Source: Streptomyces sp. V4I2
GTDB lineage: Bacteria > Actinomycetota > Actinomycetes > Streptomycetales > Streptomycetaceae
Direction of reading: 5' to 3'
DNA: 64,000 bases
Assembly (NCBI RefSeq): GCF_030817655.1
Contig: NZ_JAUSZM010000003.1
Coordinates: forward strand, 3,782,001 to 3,846,000
The notes beneath the pieces were generated by a model. That model did not search any database and had not been told where the DNA came from. It saw nothing but the letters and a program-made list of their open reading frames with translations. Positions 57,552 to 64,000 of this stretch are shown piece after piece. A program made the translations under genes and the position numbers. The stretch's first letter is position 1. Every line of letters starts with the position of its first letter.

Positions 57552-58841
57552 CTACCAGCGCGGCACGGTCGGCGTGACCCACCCCGGCTCGGCGATCCGC
57601 ATCGCCGCCGCGTCGTCCCGCTCGCGCAGCGACCCGTCGTCGTCCAGCCAGCGCCGGTGGAGGAAGCGGAGCCGGTCCCGGTCGAGTTCGACGCCCAGGC
57701 CGGGCGCGTCCGAGACGATGACCTTGCCGCCCTCGAAGGTGAGGCGCTCGGTCAGCACGTCCTCCGACTGCCAGGGATAGTGGGAGTCGCAGGCGTGGTG
57801 GAGGCCCGGGACGGTGGCCGCGACATGGGTCATCGCGGCCAGCGAGATCCCCAGGTGGGTGTTGGAGTGCATGGACACCCCGACGCCGAAGGTGCGGCAG
57901 ATGGCGGCCAGTTGTTGCGTGTTGCGCAGCCCGCCCCAGTAGTGGTGGTCGGAGAGCACCACCTGGACGGCATCGCGGGTGAAGGCCTCCTTGATCTCGG
58001 CGAAGGTCGTCACGCACATGTTGGTGGCGAGGGGAACCTCGGTCCGAGCGGCGACCTCGGCCATGGCCGGCGTGCCGAGCGCGGGGTCCTCCAGGTACTC
58101 GAGGACGTGCCCGAGTTCCTGCGCCACCTTCAGCGAGGTCTCAACGCTCCACGCCCCGTTGGGGTCGAGCCGCAGCGGATGCCCGGGGAACGCCTCGGCG
58201 AGCGCCCGCACGGCCGCGATCTCCTCGTCCGGCGGAAAGACACCGCCCTTGAGCTTGAAGGAGGTGAAGCCGTAGCGCTCGGTGAACTTCCGGGCCTGCT
58301 CGACGATCCCGGCCGGGTCGACGGCGGCACCCCACTCGTCCTTCTCCGCCGTCACGCCCTCGGGATGGTCCGCCCACTTGTAGAAGAGGTACGCGCTGTA
58401 CTCCACCGCATCCCGCAGCTTGCCGCCCAGCAGCGCGTGCACGGGCAGGCCGAGCGCCTTGCCCAGTGCGTCGAGGCAGGCCACCTCGAAGGCGGACACG
58501 ACGGACAGCCGCAGCTTGTCGGCGGTCTGGACGCCGCGCAGCCCGCCGACGTCGACCTGACCGGCGACGCGGGAGCTGTCGACGACCACCTCGTCGGCGA
58601 GGACGAACAGCCCGTTCAGGTCGCTCACCTGGCGTCCGACCAACTTCTGGGCGAACGGCCGTGCCAGTTCCAGGTACTTGGTGTCGCCGTACGTCTCGCC
58701 GACGCCGGTGACCCCGTCGGCCGTCACCACCTCCACGATCAGCCGGGGCGTGTACGGCTGGTGCACGCCCTGCGTGTTCAGCAGCGGCGGGTCGGCGACC
58801 AGGATCGGCGTCAGCCGTACGTCCGTGATGGAGAGGTTCAC
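57552..58841 (-). CDS. Glucarate dehydratase-like enolase-superfamily enzyme
   Basis: 429 aa. Mandelate racemase/enolase fold: capping-domain VGETYGDTKYLELARP, barrel Lys pair SFKLKGGVFPPDEE, metal-binding LRLDPNGAW and LEYLEDPAL, and the His of MCVTTFAEIKE...SDHHYWGG, all typical of glucarate dehydratase (GudD). It forms 5-dehydro-4-deoxyglucarate. GTG start overlaps the preceding gene (GTGA), forming a two-gene catabolic unit. Confidence 0.88.
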   Translation of the reverse strand: MNLSITDVRLTPILVADPPLLNTQGVHQPYTPRLIVEVVTADGVTGVGETYGDTKYLELARPFAQKLVGRQVSDLNGLFVLADEVVVDSSRVAGQVDVGGLRGVQTADKLRLSVVSAFEVACLDALGKALGLPVHALLGGKLRDAVEYSAYLFYKWADHPEGVTAEKDEWGAAVDPAGIVEQARKFTERYGFTSFKLKGGVFPPDEEIAAVRALAEAFPGHPLRLDPNGAWSVETSLKVAQELGHVLEYLEDPALGTPAMAEVAARTEVPLATNMCVTTFAEIKEAFTRDAVQVVLSDHHYWGGLRNTQQLAAICRTFGVGVSMHSNTHLGISLAAMTHVAATVPGLHHACDSHYPWQSEDVLTERLTFEGGKVIVSDAPGLGVELDRDRLRFLHRRWLDDDGSLRERDDAAAMRIAEPGWVTPTVPRW

Positions 58842-59785
58842 AGGGCGGCTTCCACGAGGTCGAGTCCGGCGGTCAGCAGCAGCTCGAGGTCGGCCAGGTC
58901 GGCGGCCGAGGGATCGGTGAGCGGGGCCCGCACGGGTCCCACCGGAATGCCACGCAGCCGGGCCGCCGCCTTCACCAGGGACACGGCGTATCCCGGTACC
59001 CGGTCGCGGAGTTCGACGAGCGGGACGTAGAAGTCGCGCAGCAGTTTGTCGACCGTGCCGTCGTCGCCGCCCTGGAACGCGGTGAAGAAGGCGTTCGCGA
59101 TCTCGGGGGCGAAGGCGTGCACGGCGGAGGAGTAGGCGGGGACGCCGACGGTGGCGTACGCCCGGGCCTGGATCTCGGCGGTGGCGGCGCCGTTGAAGAA
59201 GAGGAAGTCCTCGGGGGCGGCGAGGGTGAGGCGCTGGAGCCGGTCGAGGTCGCTGTGGCCGTCCTTGAGGCCGACGACGGTCGGGATGTCGGCGATGCGC
59301 TTCAAGGAGCCCACGGAGAAAGCGACTTGGCCGCGCTGGTAGGCGATGAGCGGCAGCCGGGTGCGGGCCGCGATCTGCTCCAGCTGCGCGACCAGCCCGT
59401 CCTGCGGGGCGGTGACCAGGTAGTGCGGCAGGACGAGGAGGGCGTCCGCCCCGGCCTCCTCGGCGATGCGCGCGAAGCGGACGGCCTGGGCCCAGCCGTA
59501 GCCGATCCCGGCGACGACGGGCACGCGCCCGCCGGCCTCCTCGACGGTGATGGTGACGACCTGCCGGTACTCGTCCTCGTCCAGCGAGAAGAACTCGCCG
59601 GTGCCGCACGCGGGGAAGACGGCGCCGGGGCCGGTGGCGATCCGCTCCGCGACGTAGGCGCGGAAGCCGTCGGGGTCGAGGGAGCCGTCGTCGTGGAAGC
59701 TGGTCAGCGGGAACGACAGCACGCCGTCCACCATGCCCTTCCGCAGCCTCCGCACCACGGTGCCCGTCTCAGGACTCACCCTCAC
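58838..59785 (-). CDS. 5-dehydro-4-deoxyglucarate dehydratase (DapA family)
   Basis: 315 aa. DHDPS/NAL TIM barrel: FPACGTGEFFSLDEDEY and the Schiff-base Lys in VVGLKDGHSDLDRL, with the Tyr in LPLIAYQRGQV. It converts the glucarate dehydratase product to 2-oxoglutarate semialdehyde, matching its neighbour. The start is a GTG at 59785 or 59779 behind GGGAGA; an out-of-frame ATG between them is a trap. Divergent from an IclR regulator. Confidence 0.9.
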   Translation of the reverse strand: MRVSPETGTVVRRLRKGMVDGVLSFPLTSFHDDGSLDPDGFRAYVAERIATGPGAVFPACGTGEFFSLDEDEYRQVVTITVEEAGGRVPVVAGIGYGWAQAVRFARIAEEAGADALLVLPHYLVTAPQDGLVAQLEQIAARTRLPLIAYQRGQVAFSVGSLKRIADIPTVVGLKDGHSDLDRLQRLTLAAPEDFLFFNGAATAEIQARAYATVGVPAYSSAVHAFAPEIANAFFTAFQGGDDGTVDKLLRDFYVPLVELRDRVPGYAVSLVKAAARLRGIPVGPVRAPLTDPSAADLADLELLLTAGLDLVEAAL

Positions 59786-59795
59786 TCATCTCCCT

Positions 59796-59808
59796 ATGTA
59801 GACGACAT
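59796..59808. promoter_or_regulatory. Candidate IclR operator in divergent promoter
   Basis: ATGT-AGACG-ACAT is an interrupted inverted repeat in the AT-richer 99-nt gap between the sugar-acid genes and the IclR gene; a further CATGTATG follows. Weak, positional evidence. Confidence 0.35.
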
Positions 59809-59884
59809 CCATGTATGAGGATGAAGATTAGGCACGCGAACGATCCCCGTCAATGGGCCCGACACCCGCGCTTACGATCGACGC

Positions 59885-60667
59885 ATGTCAGAGACAGGGG
59901 GCGTCCGCGAGGTGAAGTCGGCCGCGCGCACGGTCGAGCTGCTGGAACTGCTCGCCACGCGGGGCGACCGTCCGGCGCGGCTGCAGGAGCTCGCCGACGA
60001 GCTGGGCGTGCCGCGCAGCTCGATGTACGCGCTGCTGCAGACCCTGATCTCGCGCGGCTGGGTCCGCACGGACGTCACCGGCTCCCTGTACGGCATCGGC
60101 CTCCACGCCCTGCTCACCGGCACCAGCTACCTCGACTCCGACCCGCGCGTGCGCGTCGTACGGCCGTATCTCGACGAGGCGTCCCAGGCGCTGGGCGAGA
60201 CGATCCACATGGGGCGCCTGGACGGCCGGGGGGTGGCGTATCTGGCGACGCGCGAGTCGCACGAGTACCTGCGGACCATCAGCCGGGTCGGGCGCCGGCT
60301 GCCGGCCCACGTCGGCGCGCTGGGCAAGGCCCTGCTGGCCGAGCGGGACGACGCCGAGCTGCCCGAAGGTCCGTACGAAGCCCTCACCCCGAACTCGCAC
60401 ACCGGCCGGGAGTCACTGGCCGCGGACCTGGCGCAGGTCCGCGCCCGCGGCCACGCGATCGACCGCGAGGAGGGCGTCCTCGGCATCGTCGGCTTCGGCT
60501 TCGCCCTGCGCTACGACTCCCCCGCCCAGGACGCCATCAGCTGCTCGGTACCGGTGGCCCGGCTGACACCGGAGCACGAGGAGCGGATCGTCGCGGTGAT
60601 GCGGGAGATCAGGGGCAGGATCGAGGCGACGACGCCGGGCACGGGGGGCGCGCCGCACTGGCGTTAG
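59885..60667 (+). CDS. IclR-family regulator
   Basis: 260 aa. N-terminal winged helix (TVELLELLATRGDRPARLQE, LADELGVPRSSMYALLQTL) and C-terminal IclR effector domain (GETIHMGRLDGRGVAYLATR, PAHVGALGKALLAE). It likely senses a sugar acid and controls the divergent dehydratase genes. Confidence 0.92.
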   Translation: MSETGGVREVKSAARTVELLELLATRGDRPARLQELADELGVPRSSMYALLQTLISRGWVRTDVTGSLYGIGLHALLTGTSYLDSDPRVRVVRPYLDEASQALGETIHMGRLDGRGVAYLATRESHEYLRTISRVGRRLPAHVGALGKALLAERDDAELPEGPYEALTPNSHTGRESLAADLAQVRARGHAIDREEGVLGIVGFGFALRYDSPAQDAISCSVPVARLTPEHEERIVAVMREIRGRIEATTPGTGGAPHWR

Positions 60668-60865
60668 CGGGGACACCGAGACCGGGAAAAGCCCTTCGAC
60701 TACCCGACCCCACCCACCCCAAACACAACGTGCGCCACATCACACGCCCCCAGCTTCTTTCCCGAACCACGTGCTTGATACAAATTGCCCGCGCGTTCCT
60801 GTCCGTCGACGGTCGTCGCCCACCCCCTTTCTGAGCCGCTTCTTTCGCATGCCCTGGGAACGCCC

Positions 60866-62200
60866 GTGTTCGCCCGCACCACCCCTTGGTCCCTCGTTGC
60901 CCTTTTCACAGCCGGGTACCTCGCCCCCTACCTCCTCCCGACCACCGTCGGCAGGCTCGACTCGGGGCTTCCGCTGTCCGCCACGCAGGCGGGCGCCATC
61001 GGCAGTGCCCTGCTGCTGAGTTCGGCGGCGGCGGGCTTCCTGCTCGCCTCCCGCGTCGAGCGGATCGGCGCCCGGACCCTGGCCCGCGCCGGACTGGCCC
61101 TGGCCTTTGTCGGCTACGGCACCGCCGCCCTGACCGCCTCCGTCCCGGCCGTGGTCGCGGGCGCCCTGCTGGGCGGCTTCGGCTCCGGTACGGCCACCAC
61201 GGTCGCCGCCACCGGAATCGCCGCCCAGCCGGACCCGCACCGCACGACCACACTGGGCCTGCTGAGCGTCTCCGCGCTCGCGGGCACGGTCTATCTGACG
61301 GTCCCGCACCTCGGCCCCGCCCACGGACTGCCGCTCGCCGCGATCGCCCTGACCGCGGCCGCCGTCTGGCCTCTGACGAGCCGCCTCCCGGTCCGTACGG
61401 CCGCCACCCGGCAGGCCCGCCGGAACCAGGACCCGCTGCCCCACCTGCGTGCCGGTCTCGTCCTCGCCGTCGCCATGCTCTTCTGGTCGCTCGCGCAGAA
61501 CTCCCTGTGGGGTGTCAGCGGCCGGATCGGCCTCACGCAGGCGCATCTGACGGAGGCGACCGTCGGCGTCGTCTTCGCCGCTGCGCTGGGCGCCGGGCTC
61601 CTCGGGGTGATCGGCGCGGGCGCGCTCGGGCCGCGACTCGGCCGGGCCCTGCCCGTCGGCGCGGGCACCGTCCTCATCGCCGGCTGCATCGCGCTGAGCG
61701 CCTCCGCCACCGACCTGCCGAACTTCGCGGCCGGCGAGATCGCCTGGAACACGCTCTACCCGATCGTCCTGTCGTACGTCATCGGCCTCGCCGCCTCCCT
61801 CGACCCGCGCGGCCGCTGGGCGGTGCTCGTCGGCTCCGCGTCCTCGCTCGGTACGGCCGCCGGGCCGCTCATCGGCAGTCTGCTGGCCGCCGAGGCCGGC
61901 TTCCCGGCCATGGGCGCGCTCCTCGCCCTCGGGCTCCTGGCCGTCACGCTCCCGATGACCGCCGTGGCCCTGCACACCGGCGGGCGCCCCCTGCTCACCG
62001 GCGCGGTGCGCCGCCGGGGCGGCACCCCGGCCGCCGTGGTCGCCGCCTCGACCGGCACCCCGGCGGACGCGCTCCCGCAGGCGGGGCTCTCCGAACAGCC
62101 GGTCGTGGAGATCCCGATCGACGCCCCGGCCGTCCCTGCCCGGCAGTCCTACGACACGGCAGGACCCCGGCAGGCGGGCACCGCCGCACCGGGGTCCTGA
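60866..62200 (+). CDS. MFS transporter
   Basis: 444 aa with about 12 TM segments, start at GTG 60866 behind GGGAA (the frame is open from 60785). N-terminal VALFTAGYLAPYLLPTTVG and FGSGTATTVAATGIAA are typical of MFS importers/exporters, but no subfamily motif fixes the substrate. The C-terminal ~60 residues are Ala/Pro-rich and cytoplasmic. It follows the IclR gene after 198 nt and may take up a substrate of that module. Confidence 0.82.
   Translation: MFARTTPWSLVALFTAGYLAPYLLPTTVGRLDSGLPLSATQAGAIGSALLLSSAAAGFLLASRVERIGARTLARAGLALAFVGYGTAALTASVPAVVAGALLGGFGSGTATTVAATGIAAQPDPHRTTTLGLLSVSALAGTVYLTVPHLGPAHGLPLAAIALTAAAVWPLTSRLPVRTAATRQARRNQDPLPHLRAGLVLAVAMLFWSLAQNSLWGVSGRIGLTQAHLTEATVGVVFAAALGAGLLGVIGAGALGPRLGRALPVGAGTVLIAGCIALSASATDLPNFAAGEIAWNTLYPIVLSYVIGLAASLDPRGRWAVLVGSASSLGTAAGPLIGSLLAAEAGFPAMGALLALGLLAVTLPMTAVALHTGGRPLLTGAVRRRGGTPAAVVAASTGTPADALPQAGLSEQPVVEIPIDAPAVPARQSYDTAGPRQAGTAAPGS
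62160..62199. terminator. Hairpin terminator spanning the MFS stop codon
   Basis: 11-bp perfect arms CAGGACCCCGG (62160-62170) and CCGGGGTCCTG (62189-62199), the latter including the first two bases of the stop codon. Confidence 0.65.
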
Positions 62201-62208
62201 CAGACCGA

Positions 62209-62243
62209 CGGCCTACGGGAACCCGCCGGCCTACGGGAACTCG
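62209..62243. repeat. Tandem duplication at the 3' end of add
   Basis: CGGCCTACGGGAACCCG and CGGCCTACGGGAACTCG, period 18 nt. The inner copy encodes the last residues (EFP) and stop of the deaminase; the outer copy is a spare, downstream. Confidence 0.75.
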
Positions 62244-63247
62244 TACGCCTCCACCTCGGCCAGATACCGCGCCCGCCGCTCCTCGTCGTGCTCCAGGAAG
62301 GACGCGACGAAGGAGTTGCGGGCCAGCTCACGCAGCCGGTCCTCACCGAGGCCCAGCGCCTGGCGTACGGCGTCGAAGTTGTCGCCCGCGTAGCCGCCGA
62401 AGTAGGCCGGGTCGTCGGAGTTGACCGTGCACAGCAGCCCGGCCTCCAGCATCGCGGGCAGCGGGTGCTCGGCGAGGACGTCGACGGCACGCAGCCGGAC
62501 GTTGGAGAGGGGGCAGAGGGTCAGCGGGACGCGGTCCCGGACGAGCCGCTCGACCAGTTCGGGCGACTCCATGCACCGCAGCCCGTGGTCGATCCGCTCG
62601 ACGCCGAGTATGTCCAGGGCCTCGGTGATGTACTCCGGCGGCCCCTCCTCACCGGCGTGCGCCACGCGCCGCAGACCCAGGGCAGCGGCGGACTCGTACA
62701 CCTCGCGGAACTTCACCGGCGGATGCCCGACCTCGGCCGAGTCGAGCCCGATGCCGACGATCCGGTCGAGATACGGCTTCGCCGCCTCCAGCGTCTGCAG
62801 CGCCGACTCGGCGGACTCGTCGCGCAGGAAGCACATGATCAGCTGCGTGGAGACGCCGTGCGCGGACTCGCTGTTCCCCAGCGCCTGCCACAGCCCCTCG
62901 ACGACCGTCCCCATGCCGACCCCGCGCGCGATGTGGGCCTGCGGGTCGAAGAAGATCTCCGCGTGCCGCACGCCCTGCGCGGCGGCGCGGGCGAGGTAGG
63001 CGTTCGCGAGGTCCGCGAAGTCCTGCTCGGTGCGGAGCACGGCCATGAGCTCGTAGTACAGGTTCAGGAACGACTGGAGGTCCTCGAACTGGTACGCCTT
63101 GCGCAGCTCGTCCGTGTCGGCGTACGGCAGCTCGACGCCGTTGCGCGCGGCCAGCTCGAAGGCCAGCTCCGGCTCCAGAGTGCCTTCGATATGGAGGTGC
63201 AGTTCAGCTTTGGGGAGGGGCATCGAAGCATGGTACGGGGGTTTCAC
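62231..63247 (-). CDS. add: Adenosine deaminase
   Basis: 338 aa from the GTG at 63247, which overlaps the RNase Z stop (GTGA); an internal ATG at 63223 (MPLPKAELHLH) is equally plausible. Zinc and catalytic residues: AELHLHIEGTLE (HxH), VAHAGEEGPPEY (His, Glu), ERIDHGLRC (His) and CTVNSDDPAYFGG (Asp pair). It deaminates adenosine to inosine in purine salvage. Confidence 0.93.
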   Translation of the reverse strand: MKPPYHASMPLPKAELHLHIEGTLEPELAFELAARNGVELPYADTDELRKAYQFEDLQSFLNLYYELMAVLRTEQDFADLANAYLARAAAQGVRHAEIFFDPQAHIARGVGMGTVVEGLWQALGNSESAHGVSTQLIMCFLRDESAESALQTLEAAKPYLDRIVGIGLDSAEVGHPPVKFREVYESAAALGLRRVAHAGEEGPPEYITEALDILGVERIDHGLRCMESPELVERLVRDRVPLTLCPLSNVRLRAVDVLAEHPLPAMLEAGLLCTVNSDDPAYFGGYAGDNFDAVRQALGLGEDRLRELARNSFVASFLEHDEERRARYLAEVEAYEFP

Positions 63248-64000
63248 CGACGCTTCGGAACCGGCACCCTCAGCAGATCGTGCGCGACCGTCAGCTCCCC
63301 CTCGAACCCGGCGGCCCGCGCCTGCTGCTCGAACGCGTCCGGCTCGGAGTAGCGCTGGCTGAAGTGGGTGAGCACGAGGTGCCGCACACCGGCGTCCCGG
63401 GCGGCCCGCGCCGCCTGACCTGATGTCAGGTGGCCGTGCTCGACGGCCAGTTGCTCGTCCTCGTCGAGGAAGGTCGACTCGATGACCAGCAGGTCGCAGC
63501 CCTCGGCGAGCGCGTGCACGCCGTCACACAGCCGGGTGTCCATGACGAACGCGAACCGCTGGCCGCGACGGGTCTCGCTGACGTCGTCGAGCAGGACGCC
63601 GTCCAGCGAACCGTCGCGCTGGAGGCGGCCGACGTCCGGGCCCTTGATGCCGTGCGCGGCGAGCCGGTCGGGCAGCATGCGGCGGCCGTCGGGCTCGATG
63701 AGGCGATAGCCGTAGGACTCGACGGGGTGGGAGAGCTTGCGGGCCTCCAGGGTGTAGCCGCCCGGTTCGGCGATCACGCCGTCCGCGCTCACCGGCGCCT
63801 CGACGAGCTGGACCGTCTCGCGGTAGGCGGTGGCGTACCGCAGCCGGTTGAAGAACCGCTGCCCGGAGCGCGGATAGTGGGCGGTCACCTCGTGCGGGAC
63901 CCGGTCGAGGTTGATGCGCTGGATGACTCCGGCGAGGCCCAGCGAGTGGTCGCCGTGGAAGTGCGTCACGCAGATCCGGTTCAGGTCGTGCGCGGCGACC
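63244..64000 (-). CDS. rnz: Ribonuclease Z, 5' part beyond the window
   Basis: At least 252 aa are visible. Metallo-beta-lactamase fold with VTHFHGDHSLGL (HxHxDH zinc site), ESTFLDEDEQ, GHLTSGQAARAARDA and LVLTHFSQRY. It removes the 3' trailer of tRNA precursors. The gene continues past 64000; it overlaps add by 4 nt. Confidence 0.93.
   Translation of the reverse strand, partial: VAAHDLNRICVTHFHGDHSLGLAGVIQRINLDRVPHEVTAHYPRSGQRFFNRLRYATAYRETVQLVEAPVSADGVIAEPGGYTLEARKLSHPVESYGYRLIEPDGRRMLPDRLAAHGIKGPDVGRLQRDGSLDGVLLDDVSETRRGQRFAFVMDTRLCDGVHALAEGCDLLVIESTFLDEDEQLAVEHGHLTSGQAARAARDAGVRHLVLTHFSQRYSEPDAFEQQARAAGFEGELTVAHDLLRVPVPKRR

Noticed and set aside
1..64000. tRNA, rRNA, insertion sequence, integrase or phage genes
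   Set aside because: None was recognised by eye on either strand, including at the edges of the polyketide island, so the mode of insertion is unknown.

Overview
The window is high-GC actinobacterial chromosome, almost certainly Streptomyces. The coding sequences show strong third-position GC, GTG starts are common, four-base ATGA/GTGA overlaps are frequent, TTA codons are rare, and the gene neighbourhoods (glyS-znuACB-zur-uppS-recO; phoH-ybeY-corC-cdd-era) are typical of that genus. No rRNA, tRNA, IS element or CRISPR array was recognised. All product calls come from reading motifs and gene order, not from database searches.

Layout. 1-5.2 kb: MFS exporter with a divergent regulator cut by the window edge, a small zinc-finger-like protein, a VOC protein, a TetR/aldo-keto reductase pair under a 42-bp palindrome, and a secreted DUF4394-type protein. 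5.3-11.8 kb: glyS, the zinc module znuA-znuC-znuB-zur, then uppS and recO. 11.8-20.7 kb: XRE/DUF397 module, secreted TAP-like hydrolase, TIM-barrel hydrolase-like protein, class A beta-lactamase, AraC regulator, methyltransferase, CX5R phosphatase, and a SigE-family sigma factor with a coupled membrane protein. 20.8-25.8 kb: MMPL exporter - histidine kinase - response regulator operon, and a TerB-like protein. 25.9-31.9 kb: leuA with a leucine-rich leader peptide, an M4 protease with an emfourin-type inhibitor, a GH1 beta-glucosidase and era.

32-49.4 kb holds the most unusual part: a type II polyketide synthase (PKS) island lying between era and the cdd-like gene, which are normally neighbours. 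A minus-strand operon of about 10.5 kb (48147 down to 37634) encodes cupin cyclase, two O-methyltransferase-like proteins, KS-alpha, a divergent chain-length factor, phosphopantetheinyl transferase, ACP, SRPBCC cyclase, a PfkB (adenosine-kinase-like) kinase, an isoprenylcysteine-methyltransferase-like membrane protein with repeats at both ends, a cyclase-family protein and a free-standing acyltransferase. It ends with a TetR gene. On the plus strand lie a degenerate-receiver LuxR regulator containing a TTA codon, an MFS exporter behind a palindromic operator, and an FAD monooxygenase. Two overlapping TetR genes flank the far side. There is no ketoreductase, which suggests an unreduced aromatic product. 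The gene content recalls discoid/pentacyclic polyketide clusters such as resistomycin, but the chain-length factor and acyltransferase active sites are non-canonical.

49.4-64 kb: degenerate cytidine deaminase, MmyB-type regulator divergent from an MFS exporter, MmcQ-corC-ybeY-phoH, a PfkB sugar kinase, a non-coding minisatellite of about 480 bp, a glucarate-type catabolic pair with a divergent IclR regulator, an MFS transporter, adenosine deaminase, and RNase Z cut by the window edge.

The genes work together in local modules: zinc uptake under Zur; MMPL export sensed by a two-component system; leucine synthesis under attenuation; a protease with its own inhibitor; and a self-contained polyketide pathway with dedicated ACP activation, tailoring, export and several regulators.
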